The position numbers and the translations under genes were made by a program. The notes below the pieces were generated by a model. That model saw nothing but the letters and a program-made list of their open reading frames with translations. It was not told where the DNA came from and ran no database searches. Shown here in pieces: positions 9,128 through 17,921 of a DNA stretch of 64,000 nt. How positions within the stretch are numbered: the stretch's first letter is position 1; each line of letters opens with the position of its first letter. The DNA lies in NCBI RefSeq assembly GCF_000239815.1, contig NZ_CAFK01000293.1:1-64000 (forward strand), given 5' to 3'. The DNA comes from Bradyrhizobium sp. STM 3843. Its GTDB lineage: Bacteria; Pseudomonadota; Alphaproteobacteria; Rhizobiales; Xanthobacteraceae.

Positions 9128-9388
9128 CTAACAGCCGCGGCAGATGCTCTTCATCCTGGTGTCGAGCAGCCTGTCGAGTTGGTCGGAGGCGGCTTTGACA
9201 TAGCGGCCATCGGCGTCCCGGCCCTCGGTTGCGAACCGCGTACGGCCCGCAGCGTGGACCCCGCTGACAGATCCGTGACTGCTAAAGCCGTGGCCTATCC
9301 CGTGACGGCTGCGCGCGGATGCCGGGAGAACCGCCGCACCGATCAGAAGAGCGGCAACTCCAGCTGCCGCTGCTATGCTCTTAACCAT
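9128..9388 (-). CDS. Small exported protein
   Basis: An 86-residue protein with a textbook signal peptide (VKSIAAAAGVAALLIGAAVL, then PASA-R). The mature part is Gly/Ser/His-rich and ends in a Cys-containing SICRGC. Function unknown. Its gene is convergent with the exported protein gene at 8635-9108. Confidence 0.6.
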   Translation of the reverse strand: MVKSIAAAAGVAALLIGAAVLPASARSRHGIGHGFSSHGSVSGVHAAGRTRFATEGRDADGRYVKAASDQLDRLLDTRMKSICRGC

Positions 9389-9586
9389 TTCAGTCTGTAT
9401 CGATGTCGTGGATGCCGATCGCCGGTGTCACCGACTGGCAGATGTTACGCGGGCAGTTTCACCCGGCAAGGGCGCGCGTGCCGGACAGGGTACCCGCTCT
9501 CGATCATGTGAGTTTTGGTGAGGCCGCAACGATAGCCGGACCCGCGTCGGGCCGGATCTCATCGACAATGGTGCCCCGCGGCGGCC

Positions 9587-9600
9587 TTGATCCTGCGCAA
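9587..9600. promoter_or_regulatory. Possible FixK-type box (TTGATCCTGCGCAA)
   Basis: Matches the relaxed Bradyrhizobium FixK2 consensus TTG(A/C)-N6-(T/G)CAA but not the strict palindrome found twelve times later in the window. It lies 79 bp upstream of the DUF3775-like gene. One relaxed match is expected by chance more often than a strict one, so this is weak. Confidence 0.35.
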
Positions 9601-9678
9601 AGTACGGCTCCCTCGAACCGCCTAGCGTGCGGTTGTCGACACCGACGGGCATTGCCCGGTCGTTCAGAGAGATGCTGT

Positions 9679-10092
9679 ATGCCAACAATTCCAAACCTGT
9701 CGATTTCGCCGGACAAGGTCGCCTTCGTCGTCAACAAGGTCCACCAATACGAGATGGAATCGAGCGAGCCCGAGCTGCTCTCCGACCTGACCGACGACGA
9801 TACGGTCCATGGTTCGTCGGGAGGACGCGGCGCGAACACGGATCGCGCTGAACTGGCGAGCTTCATCCAAGGGCTCAACGTCGATGAGCAGATTGATCTG
9901 GTCGCCTTGATGTGGCTCGGACGCGGTGACGGCGGGCTGGAGAACTGGGACGAACTGCGCGCACAGGCCGCTCAGGCGCATAACAACCGCACAGCCGCTT
10001 ATCTGATCGAGACCCCGATGCTTGGCGATTACCTCGAGGAAGCCCTGCCGGAGTTCGGTCTGTCGCTGGAGGATTTTGAGGAGAGCATCTAG
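9679..10092 (+). CDS. DUF3775-like protein
   Basis: A 137-residue acidic, all-helical protein. The pattern LSPDKVAFVVNKV at the N-terminus, LNVDEQIDLVALMWLGRGD in the middle and the C-terminal YLIETPMLGDYLEEAL match what I know of DUF3775, a proteobacterial family of unknown function. No membrane segment or signal. The start at 9679 excludes an unlikely 92-residue upstream extension. A relaxed FixK-like site lies upstream. Confidence 0.75.
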   Translation: MPTIPNLSISPDKVAFVVNKVHQYEMESSEPELLSDLTDDDTVHGSSGGRGANTDRAELASFIQGLNVDEQIDLVALMWLGRGDGGLENWDELRAQAAQAHNNRTAAYLIETPMLGDYLEEALPEFGLSLEDFEESI

Positions 10093-10264
10093 TGGAGCGG
10101 ATTTGACGTTCGCCAGCTGCGGCGTGCCGCACACCAAGATACGAATGTCAAATCCAAAGCTCTACCGGCATCGATTAGTTATCTGGAGACACTTCGACGC
10201 CAACATTCGCACACCTACGTCCCCGATCGGATAGGCTGTTGGCGCGGTGCAAGAGGAGCATGCT

Positions 10265-10711
10265 ATGGACAAGATCAAAGTAGGGGCGGGAGACTGGGTC
10301 GTCGTTTGTGACGGGCGCAAGGCGCTGATCCTGGAGAACATCGGCGACGGCATGTTTCCGAACCTGCACATGAAGGAAGTGCACGAGCACCCCGACGAGC
10401 GCACCTCCGACGTCGGCACCGATGCGCCCGGTTCGGTGCATCCGTCCATTGGTACCGCTCGCAGCTCGATCGAACAGACCGATTGGCACGACGAATCGGA
10501 GCGTGTGTTCTTGAAAGGACTGGCCGGGCGGCTGCACCAGGCGGTTCTCGCCGGCGAAACCAAAGCGCTGACCGTCGTGGCATCGCCACGTGCGCTCGGC
10601 ATGATTCGCGCGGACTATTCCGATGCGGTGCGCAGGGTCCTGCATGGCGAAGTCCATAAGGACCTCGTGAAAATGCCGGTCTACGAGATCGAGAAGCAGC
10701 TCTTGGCTTGA
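10265..10711 (+). CDS. Host-attachment-family (AtsE-like) protein
   Basis: A 148-residue cytoplasmic protein opening with WVVVCDGRKALILEN and ending with LTVVASPRALGMIR and HKDLVKMPVYEIEKQL. This is the pattern of the small Host_attach family first described in Agrobacterium, related to the baeRF/eRF1-like fold. The biochemical role is not established; the family name reflects a plant-attachment locus. A strong AGAGGAG ribosome-binding site precedes the ATG. Confidence 0.78.
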   Translation: MDKIKVGAGDWVVVCDGRKALILENIGDGMFPNLHMKEVHEHPDERTSDVGTDAPGSVHPSIGTARSSIEQTDWHDESERVFLKGLAGRLHQAVLAGETKALTVVASPRALGMIRADYSDAVRRVLHGEVHKDLVKMPVYEIEKQLLA

Positions 10712-10844
10712 ACTCTCAAAGATCCACGCCAGTATCAGGAGGTTGAGGCATCAGGGACGCCGAGTGCATCTCTCGGTCCCGGTGCGCGTCGGATTCCACA
10801 CAACGTGGGGCGCACTGACGCGGGCTCCAGAATTGAAGCTCTAC

Positions 10845-11045
10845 TCAGTGCGCCGGCTCCAGCTTCGCGTGATCCCGCTGCTCGGATTGCGCAGGGACCA
10901 GGCTCGCGTCCTCGTGGACTGATTTCTTCTCGACGATCTCGTAGCCACAATCGGCGAGCCAAGCGATCAGTCGATCGGCCATCGCATAGTCCCAAGTGGG
11001 GTAGGAGCGGGCAATGACCTGCCGCGGCGTAAGTTTGCGAGACAT
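10845..11045 (-). CDS. Small conserved-looking hypothetical protein
   Basis: A 66-residue basic-to-acidic protein (MSRKLTPRQVIARSYPTWDY onward) with a GAGGA ribosome-binding site about 9 bases before the ATG. No signal peptide. The segment DRLIAWLADCGYEIV looks like a helix-strand unit. No family assigned. Confidence 0.5.
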   Translation of the reverse strand: MSRKLTPRQVIARSYPTWDYAMADRLIAWLADCGYEIVEKKSVHEDASLVPAQSEQRDHAKLEPAH

Positions 11046-11309
11046 GGCGATAAATCCTCTTGACGCTCTCTGACTTCGAGCCGTCACGACAAGAACCCGA
11101 AATCCGCAGGCAGGTTCCTCGATACCACGGGAGCTCGGACACGCCACACTCACATCCCGGTGTAACCTGTGCAGTCTGCATTGCAGACGAGTTGATCGGC
11201 GATCGCCCTTAGGTTTCCCGGCTTGACCGACAGGCGACAGCGGCACGGCGGCTTCTGAGGCGAGGAACCGATCGGCGATCTCAGCCTTGGCTTTTCGACG
11301 ATCGCGCCG

Positions 11310-11582
11310 CTAGCGGCAGAGCGTTTGCCATCCGCAGCTATACGCGCCACATACCTGAGCCTGTCGGCATTGCGACGTCCCAAGTGGCGGCAAGGTCGGT
11401 CGATTAAGGGGCGCGACTTGTGGTGCCGGGAGGGGACAGAGCGTCGCCGGACATGGTTGGGGCAGGTCGCCAGTCCTGTCGCAGACTGGCTGGACCTGGC
11501 CGTCGACACAGCGGCAGGTGCAGGCGGCGTTCGCAGCACCAGTGTACAGCAGCAGCGCCACGCTCATCGACAGCCAACGCAT
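11310..11582 (-). CDS. Small cysteine-rich exported protein
   Basis: A 90-residue protein with a signal peptide (SMSVALLLYTGAANA, cleaved before ACTCRC). The mature part has about ten Cys, starting CTCRC and ending CGAYSCGWQTLC, and a Pro-rich middle. Likely a disulphide-rich periplasmic or secreted protein. No function recognised. Confidence 0.6.
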   Translation of the reverse strand: MRWLSMSVALLLYTGAANAACTCRCVDGQVQPVCDRTGDLPQPCPATLCPLPAPQVAPLNRPTLPPLGTSQCRQAQVCGAYSCGWQTLCR

Positions 11583-11775
11583 TCTTCCCGTCCTCTCACT
11601 AATGGCCCAGAGCTAGCCGAGAGGCGGCGCGTGTGCAACGAGCCAGCGGCGCCGGCTACTCCCCGCGTTGCAGCAGTGCCAAGGTTCGATCGGAACCGAG
11701 CGGCCTGGCTCGGAATTGCGAGTCGAGCCGCTGCTCAGGCTTATCGTTTTCGGATGTCGGCCTCAGGAGGAAACA

Positions 11776-12018
11776 ATGGCAAAGCCTTTCCTTGCAGCTC
11801 TGTTCGTGGCTGCGTTTGTTGTGCCCGTGGACTTTGCGCAGGCGGCCGATGGTTGTGGGCCCGGCTGCCACCTGGCTAGCAATGGCGGCTGCATGGTGGA
11901 CGGATGGGACAGAGGCGCACCGGTGTGGAACGAATGCCCAGCCGGAATTCAAGCACGGCCGCCGTGCGGAACAGGCTTCACCTGGAGCAAGCGCGACCGC
12001 GCTTGCAGACTCAAGTGA
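11776..12018 (+). CDS. Small exported GCG-motif cysteine protein
   Basis: An 80-residue protein preceded by an AGGAGG ribosome-binding site. A signal peptide ends at AQAAD and is followed immediately by GCGPGCHL, resembling the GCG-prefixed small exported proteins common in Bradyrhizobium and relatives. Six Cys in the mature part suggest a disulphide-stabilised fold. Function unknown. Confidence 0.7.
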   Translation: MAKPFLAALFVAAFVVPVDFAQAADGCGPGCHLASNGGCMVDGWDRGAPVWNECPAGIQARPPCGTGFTWSKRDRACRLK

Positions 12019-12044
12019 GGCGGCAACGATTGGCCGCCGCCGAC

Positions 12045-12066
12045 GAGGAGTTCGCTTGAACTCCTC
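12045..12066. terminator. Hairpin between convergent genes
   Basis: GAGGAGTTC, loop GCTT, GAACTCCTC: a perfect 9-bp stem between the stop of the GCG-motif gene and the stop of the convergent winged-helix regulator. A second GC-rich stem (GGCGGC...GCCGCC) lies just before it. No clear T-run follows, so termination is plausible but not certain. Confidence 0.45.
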
Positions 12067-12169
12067 TGATCGGGTGCTCGTCAGCATGATCGGAAAAAGT
12101 ACGTAGCCGCGTTAAGACGAATATGCGCGATCCAAGAACTGGAGCGCAGCGCAATCGCATCACGTCTCG

Positions 12170-13747
12170 CTAATCCAGCCCTGCGCGGCGCAAACCATCC
12201 AAAAAGTGGGAGAGCTCCGGCTCTTTGAACCGGAACGGCAGTTGGGTTCCAACCCAGTGAAGCGAAATGTTGGGCTGGACACGGCGCAGCTCCTTGAGTG
12301 CTGCGGCCGCGAACTCTCCTTGGCCTGCCATGCCGGCCGCCGCGGCCAGGACGCGGTGAGCGCCGGCAAAATCCGCGCGCTGACGAATGGCTTCGCGACA
12401 CAGCCGGATCGCTTCCACATAGTCGTGTTCCACGAACGCCGTATAGCCCGCTACGCCATAATAGATTGCAGAGAACGGATCGCGCGGTGACAGCCGCAAG
12501 GCCCGGCGCGCAGCCTCGCCGCCTTCGCGGGATTGGCCGGTCCAAGTCAAGACCAAGCCGTAAAATCCGTGGGCCAGCGAAAAATTTGGATTGAGCCGCA
12601 GCGCCACCGCGAACGCGGCCAGTGCATCGTCGAGGCGTCCAAGATAGGGATTGACCGAGCCACGCGCGAGGTGCGCCCAGGCATCTTCGCTGTCCGCATG
12701 GATCGCAGCTAAGCTCGCACGTTCGGCAATCGGCGTGGCGGCCGCTGCGTTTTCCCAGCCCATCTGGGCACCGAAGATATGGCTGACCGCGAGCACCGCG
12801 AGCGCCTGTGCGTAGTTGGGGTCGAGGCCTATCGCTCGCTCCAACAGCTCTTGAGCCACAACATTGTCCTCGCGGGTCATGCGCCAGAAATGGGACAACG
12901 CGCGCATGACCAGGTCCCACGCATCGAGGCTCTCCGGGGCCTTGCGCCGCGCCCGAAAATTCTCCGCGGCATAGAGCTGCGGCTCGATAGTGGCAACGAT
13001 GGCTTCGGTGATCTCGTCCTGCACGGCGAAGACGTCGGCGACCTCGCGATCGTAGCGCTCCGCCCATAGATGGCTGCCGGTTGTGACGTCGTTGAGCTGG
13101 GCAGTGATACGAACGCGCGCGCCTTCTTTCCGCACGCTGCCTTCGATCACATAGCCGACGCCGAGCTCGTCGCCGATCTGCTTGATATGGACGGATTTGC
13201 CTTTGTAAGCGAAAGAGGAGTTGCGTGCGACCACGAAGAACCAGCGCAGCTTCGACAGCGCGGTGATGATGTCCTCGCTGATCCCGTCGGAAAAATAATC
13301 CTGGTCCGGCTCGCCGCTCATATTGACGAAGGGAAGCACCGCGATGGCCGGCCGCTTCGATGACGCCAGCGCCCGTGCCGCCCTCAGCTGTCCGTCCGGC
13401 CGTTGATCGGGTGACAGCGCAGCGTGGCCGGCAGCTGCCCGAAGCCGCACGGCGCCGACGAAACGAACACCCTTGCGCGCGACCGTGCGGATCAGCCTCT
13501 GCTGCTCACCGCTGTCTCCGACGGCCCTCCGCGCTGCGTTGATACGGGTGGCGAGCGTCGAGTCCGAGACGATCCGTCCGGCCCAAACCGCTGCGAACAG
13601 GTCGTCTTTGCTGACCACGCGGTCGCGATTCTGGATGAGGTAGGTCAGGAGATCGAAGACCTGAGGCTCGACAGCAATCTGCGCGCCCGAGCGCCACAGC
13701 TCGCGTCGATCAGTGTCAAGTACATGATCACTAAAGAGAAATTCCAC
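12170..13747 (-). CDS. Winged-helix / TolB-N-like / TPR regulator
   Basis: A 525-residue protein. Residues 1-100 are an OmpR/CadC-type winged helix (VFDLLTYLIQNRDRVVSKDDL, then ATRINAARRAVGD and RTVARKGVRFVG). Residues about 130-265 form the TolB-amino-domain-like module often found in adenylate-cyclase-type proteins (RPAIAVLPFVNMSG, YVIEGSVRKEG). The remainder is TPR-like helices. There is no transmembrane segment or cyclase catalytic domain, although such proteins are often misnamed adenylate cyclase. Likely a DNA-binding regulator whose TPR part senses a partner. Targets unknown. Confidence 0.82.
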   Translation of the reverse strand: MEFLFSDHVLDTDRRELWRSGAQIAVEPQVFDLLTYLIQNRDRVVSKDDLFAAVWAGRIVSDSTLATRINAARRAVGDSGEQQRLIRTVARKGVRFVGAVRLRAAAGHAALSPDQRPDGQLRAARALASSKRPAIAVLPFVNMSGEPDQDYFSDGISEDIITALSKLRWFFVVARNSSFAYKGKSVHIKQIGDELGVGYVIEGSVRKEGARVRITAQLNDVTTGSHLWAERYDREVADVFAVQDEITEAIVATIEPQLYAAENFRARRKAPESLDAWDLVMRALSHFWRMTREDNVVAQELLERAIGLDPNYAQALAVLAVSHIFGAQMGWENAAAATPIAERASLAAIHADSEDAWAHLARGSVNPYLGRLDDALAAFAVALRLNPNFSLAHGFYGLVLTWTGQSREGGEAARRALRLSPRDPFSAIYYGVAGYTAFVEHDYVEAIRLCREAIRQRADFAGAHRVLAAAAGMAGQGEFAAAALKELRRVQPNISLHWVGTQLPFRFKEPELSHFLDGLRRAGLD

Positions 13748-14364
13748 CGGACGACAACGCCTTCTCGATCAAAAATCAAGCGCAGCTCGCGCGAAAATCA
13801 AGCTCGGCACAAAGCCTGTTGCCGCGGCATCCTGTATCTTCAACGCGGCTTTCGCATGAAGAGCCGTCGATGGTCTGCAACGGCGCAACCGTGACACGTG
13901 AGGCGCCTCGCATCTGATGAGGCCGCTCACATTTTCATAATCAAATCCTGGAGAGCACAGTTGCCTGTCGATCCCTGGACCGCAACCTCGGCCGGCCTCT
14001 GGGCCGATATGGCGACCTATGAGAGCGTCGGTCGAGAGCTCATTTTCTTGCGATTTTTAGTTGAATAATTTTGTTGGCCATCACACCTATTCGTGAGCCG
14101 TGCGCCACCCCCCGCTGAGCCGTTGCCGGCAGCCATTGCGCTATTCTTCCCGTCATCCGTCATGACAGCGAAGGCAGGTCGGGAGCGCTGGGGCCATCCG
14201 GCGCGATCGCCCGATAGGTTTGCGAAAGTGCCAAAACAGCTGGTTCGAGGCAGCCATTTGGGCTCGACTCAACCCACCAACCTAAGTCTTCCGCATCAGG
14301 CGGGCCGGCCGCTACAAATCGTTCAGTCCAAGACGATCAAAACAAGCAACGACAGGAGACGTCC
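13748..14364. other. 617-bp intergenic stretch
   Basis: It is AT-richer than its surroundings around 14040-14080 (TTTTAGTTGAATAATTTTG), a plausible promoter region. A 35-codon TTG-started frame at 13961-14068 follows GGAGAG but has no recognisable features. I see no convincing gene or RNA here. Confidence 0.5.
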
Positions 14365-14985
14365 ATGTCCAGCATTCGATTGTCTTTGTTGTACCTGCTG
14401 TTTGCAATCCTGCCCGCCGCGAACGGCGGCCAGCTGTCCCCGATGCAGCCTGCCTGGATCGATGATCTGCGGCACGGCGGATACGTGATCGTGATTCGTC
14501 ACGGTGCGACCGTCTCGGACCAGTCGAACACCGATTCCATGAGTCGGAAAAACGTGCCCGCAGAGCGGCAGCTCAACGCCGAGGGACGCGCGCAGGCGAA
14601 ATCGACCGGGGAGGCGATGCGCAAGCTGAGGATTCCGGTGGACAAGGTCGTGACCAGTACGATCCAGCGCGCGGTCGATACTGCAACGCTGCTCGGCTTC
14701 GGCACGGTGGCCGCCACACCGGAACTGGCCGAAGCCGCTTCTCCCGATGAAAGCAATCAGCGCGCACTCGCACTTCGCAAGCTCGCTGCTACCACCCCGC
14801 CGGCCGGAACCAACGTCGTGATCGTCTCGCACAAGCCGAACATTGTCGCGGCGTTCGGGAGCGACTGGTCAGACGTCCGCGAGGGCGAAGCATCGGTGTT
14901 CGAACCGGATCGGCTGGGCGGCTACAAACTGATTGGGCGTATCCAGGCCAGCGATTGGACCAGGTGGGCGCAGGCTGCGGACTGA
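14365..14985 (+). CDS. Exported histidine phosphatase family protein
   Basis: A 206-residue protein with an N-terminal signal peptide (SLLYLLFAILPAANG). The phosphoacceptor motif is Arg45-His46-Gly47 in VIVIRHGAT, and the second catalytic His156 is in IVSHKPN; the Arg in TSTIQRAVDTA completes the pocket. It would be a periplasmic phosphomonoesterase of the phosphoglycerate-mutase-like branch, short like SixA and related proteins. It lies upstream of mddA, with about 30 bases between, and may be co-transcribed. Substrate unknown. Confidence 0.82.
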   Translation: MSSIRLSLLYLLFAILPAANGGQLSPMQPAWIDDLRHGGYVIVIRHGATVSDQSNTDSMSRKNVPAERQLNAEGRAQAKSTGEAMRKLRIPVDKVVTSTIQRAVDTATLLGFGTVAATPELAEAASPDESNQRALALRKLAATTPPAGTNVVIVSHKPNIVAAFGSDWSDVREGEASVFEPDRLGGYKLIGRIQASDWTRWAQAAD

Positions 14986-15016
14986 GTTCGTGCATTGCGT
15001 TGTATCGGAGATGAAG

Positions 15017-15793
15017 ATGTCGCAATTTCAATCCACCAACCCGGGCATTCCGGGTTTTCGAATAGTCAAGCTCATCGCCTTTCTCTACGGCATTGCCGCC
15101 TATATCGCCTTCTCTTTCACAATCATCTACGCCATCGGTTTTGTGATGGGCGTTTTCGTGCCCAAGACGATCGACACCGGCGCTGAATCGCCTGATGTCG
15201 AGGCGCTTGTCGTCAATCTGCTTCTGCTGTCCTTGTTCGCCGTCCAGCACAGCGTGATGGCACGCAGGCAATTCAAGGCGTGGTGGACAAAGTTCGTCCC
15301 GCGGCCGATCGAACGGAGCACCTACGTCCTGTTCGCGAGCCTGCTATTGCTGCTGTTGTTTTGGCAGTGGCGCCCGATGCCGGCGGTCGTTTGGCAGATC
15401 GACAATCCCGATATCGCAGCCATCGTGGCCGTCATCGCGCTCTTGGGCTGGGGCTTCGCGTTCACGTCGACCTTCCTGATCAATCATTTCGAGCTGTTCG
15501 GGCTGCAACAGGTCGCCAACAGCCTGGCCGATCGCGCTGCCTCGGCGCCACGGTTCAGGACGCCGCTTTACTACCGGTTTGTGCGCCATCCTATCTATCT
15601 CGGCTTCATCATTGCGTTCTGGGCGGCTCCCAGCATGACGGCCGGGCATTTGCTGTTCGCGGCGGTGAGCACGGCCTATATTCTTCTCGGCATTGTCCTG
15701 GAGGAACGCGATCTCGTCGAGCAGTTCGGCGAGGAGTACCGTGACTACAGGCAGCGCGTCGCCATGCTCATCCCTTGGCGCAAATCCGCTTGA
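15017..15793 (+). CDS. mddA: Methanethiol S-methyltransferase, MddA-like
   Basis: A 258-residue polytopic membrane protein with about five to six helices. The C-terminal part carries Arg190-His191-Pro192 in FVRHPIYLGF and the Glu/Glu/Arg of LEERDLVEQFGEEY, the signature shared by isoprenylcysteine methyltransferases and NnrU-like proteins. Overall length and pattern match MddA, which uses S-adenosylmethionine to convert methanethiol to dimethyl sulphide in soil bacteria including Bradyrhizobium. NnrU-like function is the main alternative. I prefer ATG 15017 because GGAG lies 7 bases upstream; ATG 15011 would abut it. Confidence 0.72.
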   Translation: MSQFQSTNPGIPGFRIVKLIAFLYGIAAYIAFSFTIIYAIGFVMGVFVPKTIDTGAESPDVEALVVNLLLLSLFAVQHSVMARRQFKAWWTKFVPRPIERSTYVLFASLLLLLLFWQWRPMPAVVWQIDNPDIAAIVAVIALLGWGFAFTSTFLINHFELFGLQQVANSLADRAASAPRFRTPLYYRFVRHPIYLGFIIAFWAAPSMTAGHLLFAAVSTAYILLGIVLEERDLVEQFGEEYRDYRQRVAMLIPWRKSA

Positions 15794-15822
15794 TTACATA
15801 AACCCATGAGGAGGAATCAATC

Positions 15823-16245
15823 GTGAAGCATGTTGGAAGCTGCTTTTGCGGCGCGGTCGAACTGGAGATTTCCGGGGAACCGGAGGCGATGGGTTATTGC
15901 CATTGCCGCTCTTGCCGCTCCTGGTCCGGTGGCCCCGTCAACGCCTTCAGCCTATGGAAGCCTGAGGCGGTTCGGATCACGGCCGGAAAGGAGCAGGTCG
16001 CGTCCTTTTCCAAGTCGCCGTTGAGCGAGCGCCAATATTGCAGGACATGCGGTGGTCACCTGATGACCAATCACCCGACGCTGGGACTGGTCGATGTGTT
16101 CGCCGCGACCATTCCGACGCTGGTTTTCGCGCCCGGTGTTCACGTCAACTACGCCGAGACTGTGCTGCCGATGCGCGATGGCCTGCCCAAGCTCAGGGAC
16201 TTCCCAGCCGAGTTTGGCGGCTCCGGAGAGATAATACCAGAATGA
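15823..16245 (+). CDS. GFA-family zinc protein
   Basis: A 140-residue GFA (glutathione-dependent formaldehyde-activating enzyme-like) fold. It has the conserved zinc-binding cysteines: Cys7 and Cys9 in SCFCG, Cys26/28/31 in YCHCRSC, and YCRTCGG further on. Family members are thought to handle thiol adducts such as S-hydroxymethylglutathione, though many are uncharacterised. A GTG start follows a strong GAGGAGG. It sits 29 bp after mddA, so a role in thiol or C1 chemistry is plausible but inferred. Confidence 0.82.
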   Translation: MKHVGSCFCGAVELEISGEPEAMGYCHCRSCRSWSGGPVNAFSLWKPEAVRITAGKEQVASFSKSPLSERQYCRTCGGHLMTNHPTLGLVDVFAATIPTLVFAPGVHVNYAETVLPMRDGLPKLRDFPAEFGGSGEIIPE

Positions 16246-16286
16246 GCTCGTGCGAGCCGGATCAATGCGGTCGTCATCTGCTCGCC

Positions 16287-16472
16287 TCACAGGGCGGCTC
16301 GGCCGGCCTCCGTGATCCTGTATTCGACCTCACCTGAGGCGAGCGGCTCCGCCTCCACCAGCCCCAGTTCGACCAGTCTCGCCACGCGCTCGTGATCGAA
16401 CGTCGGCGAGCTGGTCCATGGCTCGGAAGCCAATCGAGCCAGAAAATGACGCTCGATCTCGGTGAGATTCAT
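16287..16472 (-). CDS. Small hypothetical protein, possible winged-helix fragment
   Basis: A 61-residue frame (NLTEIERHFLARLASE...VARLVELGLVEAEPL...YRITEAGRAAL). The helix followed by LVELGLVE and a terminal YRITEAGR strand resembles the helix-turn-helix and wing of small MarR/ArsR-like proteins, but the domain is incomplete. Convergent with the GFA gene. The function call is weak. Confidence 0.45.
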   Translation of the reverse strand: MNLTEIERHFLARLASEPWTSSPTFDHERVARLVELGLVEAEPLASGEVEYRITEAGRAAL

Positions 16473-16816
16473 GGAAACCCGGACCTCGTTTGCGTCGATG
16501 AGATCGGAGAACTTTGCCGTGCCAGGGGCGCCGAAACGGGCCTGATGTCCGGTTTCCGCCGCGGAGGATTGGCGCTGCAACCGTCAGATCCAAGACGTAA
16601 CCGGTATCGACGTGGGCGGCGTTCGTCGCGCTAACATATGCCAAGCAGCTTCCTCAAGGCAGATGAATGTCAACCGTGGAACAGGGACGAGGTTGCGATG
16701 TCATGTCGGCTCTTGTGTTGGTTCTTGGGAACAGAATTGGGACAAGATCGCTGTCCGTTCGAGACGTCGTCCACGGCTGCTATGCTTTGAGAATGTTCTC
16801 GGGTGAGGGGCGGCGA

Positions 16817-17074
16817 TCACCGCGGCGCCAGAGGCCTTGCAGCCGAGGAAGCCTCGGTCGAGGCATAGGAACCGCGACCTGGCCAAGCGGGTGGGTCGGC
16901 CACCGTCACAGCCGAAATGTTCGGTTCCGTGTTTGTCGGGCCCAGCACCGCAATTTGGTGTAGCGCAATCGGAAACCCGCCAACGTCATGGAGCGGTAGA
17001 TCCGCCGCTGCTGCGTCGGCAGCCAGCACCACCAGAGCGCCAATAACACCAGCTGATCAACGAAAAAAGAACAT
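16817..17074 (-). pseudogene. Possible remnant of a small exported protein
   Basis: From an ATG at 17074 the frame reads five codons, then TGA (17057-17059). It then runs open through a signal-peptide-like stretch (IGALVVLAADAAAADLP) and GGFPIALHQIAVLGPTN, a pattern I associate with small rhizobial exported proteins. The early stop, or use of a GTG at 17032 that would truncate the signal, suggests decay. This rests on composition and memory of similar proteins only. Confidence 0.3.
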
Positions 17075-17122
17075 TGAAAGGCTCCATATTTCAAAAAGTA
17101 ACTCGCGCGTGAAGTCGCGCCC

Positions 17123-17272
17123 TCAAGGGAGGCCGGCGGTCCGCGCTCGGAAATGCCACGATGTCAGGGTGCGGTCCCGCCGCGGCGGGCCGAGCAGGCT
17201 CCAGACGCAGATTGCGATGAGAACCGATGATCCGGCACACCACGCCACGAGCCGAAATTGATCTCTGGTCAT
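17123..17272 (-). CDS. Tiny membrane-protein ORF (49 aa), overlaps the next upstream ORF
   Basis: Starts MTRDQFRLVAWCAGSSVLIA, giving one hydrophobic segment (about residues 7-23) and a basic C-terminus. Its ATG overlaps the TGA of the 57-codon ORF at 17269-17442 in an ATGA arrangement typical of translational coupling. Too short for family assignment. The overlap and membrane pattern are the support. Confidence 0.4.
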   Translation of the reverse strand: MTRDQFRLVAWCAGSSVLIAICVWSLLGPPRRDRTLTSWHFRARTAGLP

Positions 17273-17442
17273 GGCAGCGTCATCGTGATGGCGACGCTCG
17301 TATCAGCCGCATCCGGCGCTGGCGAGGTGAGATAGATCGTGGCGATCATGACGACGCTGAACATCACGTAACCGCAGATGATCCAGCGCTCGTAGCTGTG
17401 GGTCAGAGATGGCTGATTAGTTATACGTTCTGAAATTGTCAT
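17269..17442 (-). CDS. Tiny membrane-protein ORF (57 aa)
   Basis: Starts MTISERITNQPSLTHSYERW, followed by a transmembrane-like IICGYVMFSVVMIATIYLTS and a polar tail. A GGGAG ribosome-binding site lies 6 bases before the ATG. It resembles the very small single-pass proteins seen in bradyrhizobia. It is followed by a coupled 49-codon ORF. Function unknown. Confidence 0.5.
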   Translation of the reverse strand: MTISERITNQPSLTHSYERWIICGYVMFSVVMIATIYLTSPAPDAADTSVAITMTLP

Positions 17443-17921
17443 GATGAACTCCCAATAAATTCGATATCAAAGTGCTCGTGATCCGAGCATGGCGCATCTG
17501 CGAATCCTGCCGTCGGCTGTTCGGAAATAGCTTTGCGCAATGTAGTGCGTGCGGAGATCGAAAGTCCTTACGATGCCCTTACATTTCGCTGATGGTTTTC
17601 TTACAGCGGACCGTGGCACAGGACCGGATCGCGCCGCTGCTGCGGTTGTACGTGCGACTTGCAGGTTCAGAAGCAGGGGTCGGGAATGCAGTCGGCAAGC
17701 TGGAACAGAGGTCGGCGACGCGGACTTGTGAACCAGGCCACAGTGTTGTGAGCGACCTCGCTGTAGATTAGCGCAGGCGTGCGCGTGCAAATGCGGATCG
17801 TGGCGAACTTCATGATGAAGGGGTGTGCGAAGAGGTCTGCCGTTACCCCGGCGTGCTCTTCGGCCGCTTTACATTTTTCCGAGCTATCCCTTAAGATCAA
17901 TGCGCATCCGGAGGGCCGGCC
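17443..17921. other. 479-bp intergenic stretch before the large regulator
   Basis: Holds the upstream regions of the small membrane ORF (minus) and the large winged-helix regulator (plus). A plus-strand frame from 17472 contains two CxxC pairs (CESC and CSAC) that look zinc-ribbon-like. There is no good ribosome-binding site and the rest is featureless, so I do not call it a gene. Confidence 0.45.

Noticed and set aside
12170..13747. Naming the winged-helix/TPR protein an adenylate cyclase
   Set aside because: No cyclase catalytic domain is present; only the TolB-N-like and TPR parts are shared with such proteins.
13961..14068. 35-codon TTG-started frame after GGAGAG
   Set aside because: Too short and without a recognisable domain, signal or membrane segment.
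17472..17771. Plus-strand frame with two CxxC pairs resembling a zinc ribbon
   Set aside because: No ribosome-binding site, featureless second half, and located in an upstream region; likely coincidence.
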